Assembly (NCBI GenBank): GCA_937965795.1
Contig: CALCMD010000040.1
Coordinates: 1 to 39,460 of the forward strand
Direction of reading: 5' to 3'
Length of the DNA stretch: 39,460 bases
Source: an uncultured Lachnospiraceae bacterium
GTDB taxonomy: Bacteria; Bacillota; Clostridia; Lachnospirales; Lachnospiraceae
Shown here one piece after another: positions 16,983 through 24,505 of this stretch. Numbering within the stretch: the stretch's first letter is position 1; each line of letters starts with the position of its first letter. A program made the translations under genes and the position numbers. The notes beneath the pieces are model-generated. The model worked only from the letters and a program-made list of their open reading frames with translations, was not told the origin of the DNA and ran no database searches.

Positions 16983-17717
16983 ATGGCAAAGGATCTTCCG
17001 GACTGGATCAAAGAGGGAAAGCACACGGCAAAACTGCTGGAATGGCTGAACCAGGAAGCAGAGCCGGTCGGCATTTTTTCCGGGTGGATGCTCTTTAAAG
17101 CAGCGATTGGAAACTGTGTGCTGATTTATGCCGAGAACCAGGATCAATGTATGGAGGAATTTCACGAGATTAAGTTATGTGGTATCTTCCGGAAAAGCGA
17201 CTGTACCCTTTACGAAACAGGGGTGCAGCTTTACCGGGCAGCCGGGATCCCGGAGGAATTTATTTTCCCGGATAAGGATGCGATACAGACAGAACTGGAG
17301 AAAAAGGTGACCGACTTTGGAAGAAGGCTCATAGAGCAGTGCTGGGATGATCTGGTGGAACAATCCGATCTTACCGGAAAGGATTTGCTCCCTGCAATTA
17401 ACCGGGACCAGATCCGGCTGAAGGCGAAACAGTATCTGCAAATGGGGAAATGCGCAAAGGACGTCCGGTATCTTCCGAAATTTTCTTTTTCGGTATTTGG
17501 GATCCCTTTTACGGACGAATTGCTTTTGCGCTATTTGGAAGATGAAATGTCCGGGGTGAACGACGTTACCAGCATGTGGCTGGAAAGCGCTCTTGCGGAC
17601 ATTTCAAAGAATCGCATTTATTATGGATGCATTCGGGAAGAAATAGCGGAGCTGGAAAGATCTGCCGGCAGGGAAAGCAGTTTCCCGGCAAGTGGAAAAG
17701 AGCGACTGAACGCATAA
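16983..17717 (+). CDS. Uncharacterised ICE protein
   Basis: This 244-residue soluble protein has no recognised family. GGAGG at 16971-16975 is 7 bases from ATG 16983 and only 1 base from ATG 16977, so the start is MAKDLPDWIKEG. It is Cys- and aromatic-containing in the first third (GIFRKSDCTLYETGVQLYRAAG) and helical afterwards. Its co-directional position directly before the ERF gene suggests co-expression with the recombination genes. Confidence 0.6.
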   Translation: MAKDLPDWIKEGKHTAKLLEWLNQEAEPVGIFSGWMLFKAAIGNCVLIYAENQDQCMEEFHEIKLCGIFRKSDCTLYETGVQLYRAAGIPEEFIFPDKDAIQTELEKKVTDFGRRLIEQCWDDLVEQSDLTGKDLLPAINRDQIRLKAKQYLQMGKCAKDVRYLPKFSFSVFGIPFTDELLLRYLEDEMSGVNDVTSMWLESALADISKNRIYYGCIREEIAELERSAGRESSFPASGKERLNA

Positions 17718-17744
17718 AAAAGCAGAAAGGAAGGAAACGAATTA

Positions 17745-19043
17745 ATGAGTAAGTATGAATATCTGAATTTGAATCAGAAAATGGTAAAAATCAGACGGAA
17801 AATCCCCGCGCTGATCCGGAAACGGTACAGTGAGGAGGTAGACTATGATTTTGTGAAGCTGGATGACATCAACCAGTTCCTCGCTCCGGCGCTGAACCGG
17901 TATGGTGTGGATTTTGACATCCTGGGAGAAACACCGACGCAGGCAGACGCTTCCGGCCGGCCGGTTTTCCTTGTCCATGACGGAAACCTCTGGAGATATG
18001 AAGCGGACATGGAAATCTGTTGGACGAATGCAGACCGTCCCCAGGAGCAGAGCAAGGCGGTGGTCCATCTGATCGGGACGCATGAGGTGGCAGATAAGGC
18101 GAAGGGAACGGCCATGACATATGGGCTGAAGTATTATCTGCTTAATAAATTCAACATCCCGCAGAACGGTGCGGAAGATCCGGATATGCGAGGGGCCAAA
18201 ACAGAAAACGAAGGAAAAGAAAGACAGGAGGAGCCTGTACAAAAAGCGGAAACCGTAAAGGCGGGGAGAAAGCCGAAAGCAGAAAAAGGCGATTCCTATA
18301 TGCCTTCCGGAAAGCAGGAAGCGGGAGCCGCACAGGGGAAAACTCCCATCCAGAGAAAAGAAACGGATAAAAAGCCGGTCCGCGATGGCAATGCCGTATC
18401 TTCTAAAACCGAGCCGAGGGAAGAAAAGGTGAAGGAGACAGCCCCTCAGCAGGTGGAAAAGACATCGGCAGGGACAGGGCAGATTTCCTTTTTAGACCGT
18501 GCAAAGGATGCGGTTCAGGAGAAAAAAGAAAAAGCGGAACCGGAAAGCGCTAAGGCGGAGGAAGCATCCGCAGTGGAAAAGACAGCGGAAAAGACGGAAG
18601 AACAGGCAGAAGAAAATGAGGAAGCCAAAGCTTCAAAGGAAAGCGGACAGAACGCTGTGACGGAGTTGGGAGATGGTTTCCATACAGTGGCGGAAACGGA
18701 GGAAATCCCGTTTGATGACGCGGAGGATGACGGCGCATTTGGGATTTCTGATGGTGCGGAACCTGCTTTCGGAGCGGAAGCAACGAAAGATGGAGAAATG
18801 GGCGATGCCGAGGCTGGGAATGACCTGGCAGAGGAGAAACAGACCGAAGTGGAAAACGCCAAAGCCGTGATCTGCAATTTCGGTTTCTTTAAAGGCCATA
18901 CGCTTGGGGAACTGCTGGAAAGCCTGAAAGGATGGGAAACGATCAAATGGATCGCGGAGCGGTACAATGGAGCCAACCAGGAAATGAAGGATGCTGCGAA
19001 AGTTCTGGCGGAGGCCAAGGCTTATATGCCTAAAGCAGCTTAA
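17745..19043 (+). CDS. ERF-family single-strand annealing protein with ExoX-like C-terminal domain
   Basis: The N-terminal 145 residues match the ERF superfamily, whose members anneal complementary single strands during phage and plasmid recombination. The family signature is at about 116-141 (DKAKGTAMTYGLKYYLLNKF, then NIPQNGAEDPD). A long acidic, Ala/Glu/Lys-rich, probably disordered linker spans about 150-370. The last 60 residues (GFFKGHTLGELLE, then WIAERYNGANQ) resemble the small C-terminal domain of exonuclease X-type proteins, often used for DNA or protein contacts. There is no nuclease domain, so it is not itself an exonuclease. A terminator follows directly. In this operon it would support recombination or repair of the transferred strand. 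Confidence 0.8.
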   Translation: MSKYEYLNLNQKMVKIRRKIPALIRKRYSEEVDYDFVKLDDINQFLAPALNRYGVDFDILGETPTQADASGRPVFLVHDGNLWRYEADMEICWTNADRPQEQSKAVVHLIGTHEVADKAKGTAMTYGLKYYLLNKFNIPQNGAEDPDMRGAKTENEGKERQEEPVQKAETVKAGRKPKAEKGDSYMPSGKQEAGAAQGKTPIQRKETDKKPVRDGNAVSSKTEPREEKVKETAPQQVEKTSAGTGQISFLDRAKDAVQEKKEKAEPESAKAEEASAVEKTAEKTEEQAEENEEAKASKESGQNAVTELGDGFHTVAETEEIPFDDAEDDGAFGISDGAEPAFGAEATKDGEMGDAEAGNDLAEEKQTEVENAKAVICNFGFFKGHTLGELLESLKGWETIKWIAERYNGANQEMKDAAKVLAEAKAYMPKAA

Positions 19044-19046
19044 TGG

Positions 19047-19080
19047 GGAGCGCGCCAAAAGGCGCGCTTCTTTCAATTTT
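19047..19080 (+). terminator. Intrinsic terminator after the ERF gene
   Basis: AGCGCGCC (19049-19056) and GGCGCGCT (19061-19068) form a perfect 8-bp GC-rich stem with an AAAA loop, followed by TCTTTCAATTTT. Four bases separate it from the stop codon. Confidence 0.8.
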
Positions 19081-19097
19081 GCAAAGAAGGAGACGAT

Positions 19098-20372
19098 ATG
19101 GTATATGAAATACCTTTTACAATCGCAGATGTAGCGGACTTATTTTCCATACAAAGGCTGGAAGGCGGGAAGGAAGACGCATTCGGGGTGGTATGCCCAT
19201 TTTGCGGAGACACGAGAGGAAAGTGCAATTTCTGTGTCATACGGGATGGTGAAATCAAAAACGTTTACCATTGCTACGCATGCGGCGCATCCGGAAATAT
19301 GCTGACCCTGTACGCAGATCTGGCCGGGCTGTATGGAGACAAACGGTATAAAGAAGCCTACTGGCAGATCAAAGAAAAGCTGGATACCGGAGAAAAGAAA
19401 ATCCGGCTCTACAGCCAGAAACGCATAGCACGTATCAAAGAAAAGGCGGGCAAAGAGGCGGCGCCGGAGCTGGATGTTTCTTATCTGCATGAAGTGTATA
19501 CGCAGATGTTCTCCATGCTGAAATTAAAGGAACGCCACAGGGCGGATCTTCGCAGACGTGGGCTTACCCGGCAGGAGATTGCCCGCATGGAGTGGATCGG
19601 ATACCGGAGTACCGAAAGTGAAGATTCCATAAGGATCGCAAGGAAGCTGCTGGCCCAGGGATTTCAACTAAAAGGCGTCCCTGGTTTTTTCCGGAACTGG
19701 GACGGCGACTGGGAGGCTGCGTTTTATCCCCAAAACGAAGGGTATCTCTGCCCGGTCTTTACGGAAGAGAGAAAGATCTGCGGGTTCCAGATCCGGGTAG
19801 ATAAGCCGGTAAAAAAGCGGAAATACACCTGGTTTACCAGCAAAGGCATGGATGGCGGAACCTCCAGCAAAAGCCCGGCCGGATTATCCGGGAAACTGAC
19901 CGGAAATACCATACGGGTGACCGAAGGAATTTTAAAAGCAGAGATCGCATATCAGAGAAGCGGCCTTGCGTATATCGGAAATCCCGGCGTTTCCAACTAT
20001 AAAGGGGTGTATCAGATGCTTTCCCGGCTAAAAGAACAGGGGCTTGAAAACGTGCTGGAATGTTACGACATGGACAAGATGATGGCGCTTGAGTGTAAAG
20101 CGGATTATGATAACGACTGCAAAGAATGTGAATGGAGAGACAGCGCTTTTTCCGGGTTTGAATGCCTGAAAAAGCGGCAGAAACGAAATACCATACGCAA
20201 GGGCTGCTTGAAGCTTTGGGAAATGTGTGATGAACTGAAGTTAAACTGTTCCCGTATGAAATGGGATGCCGATATGGATGGTATATGGAAGGAAAACTAT
20301 AAAGGCATTGACGACTGGCTGACACGGAAAGAAAAAAACGATGGGTACGGCATGAAAACGATGATTGCATAA
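19098..20372 (+). CDS. CHC2 zinc-finger / Toprim-like primase
   Basis: This 424-residue protein probably makes RNA primers for replication of the element. A DnaG-type zinc-binding domain is at the N-terminus (Cys33 and Cys36 in VCPFCGD, Cys59 and Cys62 in YHCYACGASGN). A middle segment of roughly 190-340 matches the DUF3854/Toprim-like pattern. The acidic metal-site candidates are Glu276 in RVTEGILKAE and Asp324/Asp326 in CYDMDKM. A Cys-rich patch at about 333-353 (CKADYDNDCKECEW) may bind a second zinc. No helicase domain is fused. AAGAAGGAG precedes the ATG. It follows the ERF gene across a terminator. Confidence 0.82.
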   Translation: MVYEIPFTIADVADLFSIQRLEGGKEDAFGVVCPFCGDTRGKCNFCVIRDGEIKNVYHCYACGASGNMLTLYADLAGLYGDKRYKEAYWQIKEKLDTGEKKIRLYSQKRIARIKEKAGKEAAPELDVSYLHEVYTQMFSMLKLKERHRADLRRRGLTRQEIARMEWIGYRSTESEDSIRIARKLLAQGFQLKGVPGFFRNWDGDWEAAFYPQNEGYLCPVFTEERKICGFQIRVDKPVKKRKYTWFTSKGMDGGTSSKSPAGLSGKLTGNTIRVTEGILKAEIAYQRSGLAYIGNPGVSNYKGVYQMLSRLKEQGLENVLECYDMDKMMALECKADYDNDCKECEWRDSAFSGFECLKKRQKRNTIRKGCLKLWEMCDELKLNCSRMKWDADMDGIWKENYKGIDDWLTRKEKNDGYGMKTMIA

Positions 20373-20430
20373 GAGGAGCAGGCGATGGCTGCGGAAGGTG
20401 GGTTGGGAACACCAAAGCGCTTTCGTCTGC

Positions 20431-20459
20431 TTGCTTCATAAAGGTATTCATGGTACAAT
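20431..20459 (+). promoter_or_regulatory. Promoter for the VbhA-like antitoxin gene
   Basis: TTGCTT (20431-20436), a 17-base spacer and TACAAT (20454-20459) preceded by TGG (extended -10) form a good sigma-A promoter, 35 bases before ATG 20494. Confidence 0.65.
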
Positions 20460-20493
20460 AGGATTACCAAATTAAAAAAGGAGTGGTGTACAG

Positions 20494-20664
20494 ATGTTAG
20501 TTAGGGCTGATAAAAAATGGGACTATGCACTTGGCATGATTAAAGTAGATGGACTGGAGCCTTCTCCTGAGATGAAGAAGCTGATTGAACGGGAGAAACG
20601 CGGTGAAATCACAACAGAAGAAGTGAGAAAAGCGTTGGACAGAAAGTATAAAATGAAACAGTAG
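20494..20664 (+). CDS. VbhA-like antitoxin (56 residues)
   Basis: This small protein has the antitoxin VbhA pattern. A central segment (ALGMIKVDGLEPSPEMKKLIEREKRG, given here as its start ALGMIKVDGLEPSPE and end KRGEIT) is followed by EEVRKALDRKYK. In the known VbhA/VbhT pair the antitoxin helix blocks ATP binding of a Fic AMP-transferase. AAAAAAGGAG precedes the ATG and a good promoter lies upstream. No Fic gene follows, only a 26-codon ORF, so the toxin appears lost or the antitoxin acts on a toxin elsewhere. Confidence 0.7.
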   Translation: MLVRADKKWDYALGMIKVDGLEPSPEMKKLIEREKRGEITTEEVRKALDRKYKMKQ

Positions 20665-20671
20665 GGGGATT

Positions 20672-20752
20672 ATGAGGGATCCATTGGAATCGGCGGACAC
20701 ATGCAGAGCATACGATAGAAGAATTAAAGACTTATTTGCAGGCAAAAAATAA
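20672..20752 (+). CDS. 26-residue ORF, possible toxin-gene remnant
   Basis: An ATG 8 bases after the antitoxin stop, with GGGGG upstream, opens a 26-residue ORF (starting MRDPLESADTCRAYDR, ending DLFAGKK). Fic toxins of VbhT type normally begin here, so this may be the stump of a deleted toxin gene or an unrelated small gene. Too short to classify. Confidence 0.35.
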   Translation: MRDPLESADTCRAYDRRIKDLFAGKK

Positions 20753-20767
20753 ATAGTGAAAAAGTGG

Positions 20768-20814
20768 ATGAATCTCCCTGGAGGCGGAAACGCAGTCAGG
20801 GGGATTTTTTATGC
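20768..20814 (+). terminator. Terminator after the antitoxin region
   Basis: AATCTCCCTG (from 20770) pairs with CAGGGGGATT (to about 20807), with an inner GGCGGAAACGC-like loop, followed by TTTTTAT. It would end the short antitoxin transcript. Confidence 0.6.
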
Positions 20815-20881
20815 CCTGACGCAGGGAAGGGACAACGGCAACAGGCAGATGAAAAATTTTGTAATAAATAGCGGTATGAAC

Positions 20882-20923
20882 AGACAAAAGGGAAGCTGCG
20901 GCGGCACAGCTTCCTTTTTGTCT
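20882..20923 (+). terminator. Second intrinsic terminator in the same gap
   Basis: ACAAAAGGGAAGCTG pairs with CAGCTTCCTTTTTGT around a short CGGCGGCA loop, with a T run inside the 3' arm. It could work in both directions. Between 20753 and 21040 I see only this and the preceding hairpin; the ATG at 20956 opens just seven codons. Confidence 0.7.
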
Positions 20924-21040
20924 GCCCATAACCGGCAGCAGAAAGGGGGAATACCATGAGAATCCGGGACAGACCGTAGAGAAGCGGAACCATACGATAG
21001 AAACAGAACAATCAGCAGGCCATGAAAGGAGAACAGATAT

Positions 21041-24000
21041 TTGGAAAAAAAACGCAGAAAAAGATGGATTGCGGGTGCGCTGGCTTTTGCTATGTGCTGC
21101 ACTACGCTCTTTAGCGCAGGAACTTCTGCAGCAGCAGCCGGCGCAGACGGAATATATCAGGAGTCAGCGCAGACGGAAGAACAGACGGAAAAAAGCGAAG
21201 AGGAGCTTTTTTCGGAGATAGAGGCAGATCCGGAGCTGGCCCTTACTGTTTATACAGGGGATGCCTTTGAGATCAAGAAGGATTTTACCGGCCTGAAGCT
21301 GAAGGAGGGAGAAAAAGCAAAGCTAAAATGGGCGGAGATGGAAGACGGAACGGCTTTTGATCCGGAGGTACCCGGCACGTACAAATGTGTATATGAGGTG
21401 ACTCCCGTACAGGGAGAGGCATACCTGATCGCAAGGAACATTACGGTAACACCCCGTGAAGCGGAAACGAACGCAGGCGGGGAGAAGGGTTCCGGTGAGT
21501 CGGAAGATGGCGGGGAATCTGACGGGGAGGCGGATCCGGAGGCGCAGCCCCAGACAGAAACGGAGCCTGTTTCTGAAGCAGGCTTACAGATGGAGACGGA
21601 AACGCTTTTAGCTGAGACAGTGGAAGCGCAGACAGAACCATCGGCAGATGAAACCGAGGCGCTGGAAGAAGCCGGAAATGAGCCGGAAAGCGAAGAAACG
21701 CAGAGCGAAACGCAGGCTGTTCCCGAGACGGAAAGCCAGACAGAAGCAGGAAGCGAAGCGGACACTACAGAAGGCATGACGGAAACAGATGTCGTAACAG
21801 GAGAAAACGGAGAACCGCTTTCGGAAGAGGAACTGGATGCGGCGCTTTCAGAAGCGGAGCAGCAGGACACTTATGATGAGGAGAGCGGCCTGACGCTTGG
21901 CGAGGTTATGCTGCAGGCAGTGGAGCAGGATGTGGATCTTCTGGAACTGGAAGAGGGGGAAAGCGTATCCTTTACGGCGGAAGCGCCTGCGCTTTTTGCG
22001 GCAAGGGCTTCCACCCAGAACGTGGATGTTACCAGAGGAAGCGCCTACTATTATGCGGACTATGGGTTGGGGTCTTACGTGACTTATCCCTATACGGTAA
22101 CTTTTGGGGATGTCAAAGCGACGGCATATTGTGTGCAGCCTTCTAAAGCCGGGCCTGGGGACGGCAATTATAAGATCACCAGGCTGAGTGACAGCAAAGT
22201 TCTGGCGAAGGTTTGCTATTACGGAACCAAAGCTTCCGGTGAGGAAGGCTTTTTCGCTGAGAAATATCCGGATTTTTCCATCGGGAAACGGTTCATCGTC
22301 ACGCATCTGGCGGCGTCTTACGCCAATGGGAGCGGAGACGCTTTTTCCGGGACGAACAGCACGGGGCAGTCGCTTGCTATGGAGCTTTATGAATACTGCG
22401 TCAGCCAGCCGGATATTCCGGATGTTGCCATGTCGTTTTCGGAGGCGGACACCACAGCGTATATAGAAGGGGACATCCAGCGGACGAAAGAGATCACCTT
22501 CCAGGCTGATGAACTGCAGTCCATCACCATGAAACTGCCTTCCGGTGTGAAGCTCCACAATGTCACGACCGGAAAAACGAGCAAAGCAGGCGCTGAGGTG
22601 GAGATAGGCGGGGGTACGGTCTTTTATTTAAGTGCGCCGATTACCCAGGCATCGGATGCAAGCGCCTCCTGGTCCGCAAAGATGAAGGGCAGCATCACCA
22701 AAGATTTCTCGGCCTATAAGATCACAACCGGAAACGATACGCAGGATCTGGCGCTGGTGTTTGGAGAAGGTGTCACGGACGAGAAGTATGTGGAATTTAA
22801 AGTTACCTGGGTACAGCAGGCCACGGTGGAGATCATTAAGAAGGACAAAGGCAGCAATGCCGCGATTGCCGGGGCCGTGTATGGCATTTACGGCGACGAG
22901 GCTGGAACAAACCTGATTGTCCAGATGCCGCCCACAGATGAGAAAGGGTATTCCAGTGTGACGCTGACGAAGACGGCGGACACGGTGTATTTGAAGGAAA
23001 TCTCCGTTCCCGGCGGCTATCGTCTGGATACGAAGGCTTATAACATCCAGTTAAAGGTGGGAGGAACGGTATCCCAGGAGGTTACAGACGAAGAGCAGAT
23101 GGCTTCCCTGACTGTTTATAAGGAAGGGGAAGTTTTTACCGGGGCAGATGTTACGGAAAACGGAGTTACGTTCCGCTATGAGAAACGCCGCCAGAAGGGT
23201 GCGGTTTACAATGTGTATGCGGAAACCGATATTACAGCGGCGGACGGAAGGATCATCTACAAGAAAGGCGATCTGGTAAAAGAAGCCCTGACAACCGGGG
23301 AAGATGGGAGCGCTACGTTAGATTCTCTGTATCTGGGCTCCTATCGGGTAACTGAGCGGAAAGCGCCGGATAATCTGATCTGTACCGGGGAGTCCCAGGT
23401 TGTGAAGCTGGAGTATGCCGGCGCGGATGTGGAATGCCAGGTGGGAAGTACCACGTTTACCAACGACAGGCAGAAGGCTTCCGTTACGGTAGAAAAGCAG
23501 GACGGGGAGACGAAGACTCCCTTATCCGGAGGCGTTTATGGTTTGTACGCCGGTGCGGACATCAAGAACACGGACGGGAACACCGTAGTGAAAAAGGATA
23601 CGCTGATCGAGACGGCTTCAACAGGCGCAGAAGGGAAGGCGTCCTTTGGCGCGGATCTTCCGATTGGGTTCGGGTATTATATAAAGGAACTTCAGGCGCC
23701 GGAAAATTACCTGCGCAACAGCGAGGAATCGTATGCCTTTGATTTCCAGTATACGGGGGATAAGGAAGCGGTGGTGACATTCTTCCATACGTTTTTCAAT
23801 AACCGTGTGGACGCAAGGATCCATCTGGTGAAAAAGGATAAGGAAACCGATACACCGCAAGGGGACGCGGTATTTACCGGGGCGGTTTACGGACTGTTCG
23901 CAAGAGAGGATATTTTGCATCCGGATGGAAAAACCGGGGCAGTTTATAAAGCAGGCGACCAGGTAGCGACGCTTACCACGGATAAAGACGGGAATGCAGA

Positions 24001-24475
24001 AGTGTCCGGATTGTATCTGGGAAAATACTATATCAAAGAGCTGACGCCGCCCGCGGGGTATCTGGCGGATGAAGCAGAATATGATCTGGAGTGTACCTAT
24101 GAGGGGGACATGGTAAAGACCGTGGAGCGCACGGCGACTTCTCTGGAGTCGGTAATGAAACAGCCGTTCCAGCTGATCAAGGCCGCAAACAATGGGAAAA
24201 CGGATGCGGACCTGTTAAAGGGAGCCGGTTTCTCTGCTTATCTGGAGAGCAGCCTGACGAAAAAGGAAGATGGCAGCTATGATTTTGCGGGGGCAAAGCC
24301 GATTGTCCTTACGGCGGATGGAAAGACGGAGATGTTTACGGACGAAAAAGGCTATGCCTGCTCAGTTGCGATCCCCTACGGCACGTATATCGTGCGGGAG
24401 ACGACCACGCCGCATAATTTTACTCCTGTGGAGGACTTTAAGGTAACGATTTCCGAAAACAAGACAGAACCCTAG
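21041..24475 (+). CDS. Cna_B-repeat adhesin, N-terminal part (split by in-frame TAG)
   Basis: This is the N-terminal 1144 residues of a very large surface adhesin. It starts at TTG 21041 behind AAAGGAGA. Residues 1-35 are a signal peptide (AGALAFAMCCTTLFSAG). A Glu/Thr-rich spacer runs to about 300. Residues about 325-600 look like a thioester-type adhesin domain (ATAYCVQPSKAGPG, with THLAASYANG where the usual motif has Gln). At least three Cna_B repeats follow, each with a YIKE or YLKE strand and a GY segment. The frame stops at TAG 24473-24475 after ISENKTEP. It then continues in the same frame for 1021 residues, including the sorting signal, so the intact protein would be about 2166 residues. 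As read, the truncated product would be secreted without an anchor. Confidence 0.8.
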   Translation: MEKKRRKRWIAGALAFAMCCTTLFSAGTSAAAAGADGIYQESAQTEEQTEKSEEELFSEIEADPELALTVYTGDAFEIKKDFTGLKLKEGEKAKLKWAEMEDGTAFDPEVPGTYKCVYEVTPVQGEAYLIARNITVTPREAETNAGGEKGSGESEDGGESDGEADPEAQPQTETEPVSEAGLQMETETLLAETVEAQTEPSADETEALEEAGNEPESEETQSETQAVPETESQTEAGSEADTTEGMTETDVVTGENGEPLSEEELDAALSEAEQQDTYDEESGLTLGEVMLQAVEQDVDLLELEEGESVSFTAEAPALFAARASTQNVDVTRGSAYYYADYGLGSYVTYPYTVTFGDVKATAYCVQPSKAGPGDGNYKITRLSDSKVLAKVCYYGTKASGEEGFFAEKYPDFSIGKRFIVTHLAASYANGSGDAFSGTNSTGQSLAMELYEYCVSQPDIPDVAMSFSEADTTAYIEGDIQRTKEITFQADELQSITMKLPSGVKLHNVTTGKTSKAGAEVEIGGGTVFYLSAPITQASDASASWSAKMKGSITKDFSAYKITTGNDTQDLALVFGEGVTDEKYVEFKVTWVQQATVEIIKKDKGSNAAIAGAVYGIYGDEAGTNLIVQMPPTDEKGYSSVTLTKTADTVYLKEISVPGGYRLDTKAYNIQLKVGGTVSQEVTDEEQMASLTVYKEGEVFTGADVTENGVTFRYEKRRQKGAVYNVYAETDITAADGRIIYKKGDLVKEALTTGEDGSATLDSLYLGSYRVTERKAPDNLICTGESQVVKLEYAGADVECQVGSTTFTNDRQKASVTVEKQDGETKTPLSGGVYGLYAGADIKNTDGNTVVKKDTLIETASTGAEGKASFGADLPIGFGYYIKELQAPENYLRNSEESYAFDFQYTGDKEAVVTFFHTFFNNRVDARIHLVKKDKETDTPQGDAVFTGAVYGLFAREDILHPDGKTGAVYKAGDQVATLTTDKDGNAEVSGLYLGKYYIKELTPPAGYLADEAEYDLECTYEGDMVKTVERTATSLESVMKQPFQLIKAANNGKTDADLLKGAGFSAYLESSLTKKEDGSYDFAGAKPIVLTADGKTEMFTDEKGYACSVAIPYGTYIVRETTTPHNFTPVEDFKVTISENKTEP
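24473..24475 (+). other. In-frame TAG interrupting the giant adhesin
   Basis: The only stop codon between 21041 and 27539 in this frame. The flanking codons read KTEP-stop-VWRVLLDEEF. From memory, related adhesins have Gln here, so a single C-to-T change (CAG to TAG) would explain it. TAG is used as an ordinary stop by many genes in this window (for example at 2743, 4110, 14177 and 20664), so the code is not reassigned. Confidence 0.75.
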
Positions 24476-24505
24476 GTGTGGCGGGTGCTTCTTGATGAGG
24501 AATTC

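Noticed and set aside
20756..20959. 67-residue ORF between the two terminators
   Set aside because: It spans both hairpins, lacks a ribosome site and has no protein-like pattern.
24473..24475. TAG reassigned to glutamine
   Set aside because: Many ordinary genes here end in TAG, so genome-wide recoding does not fit.
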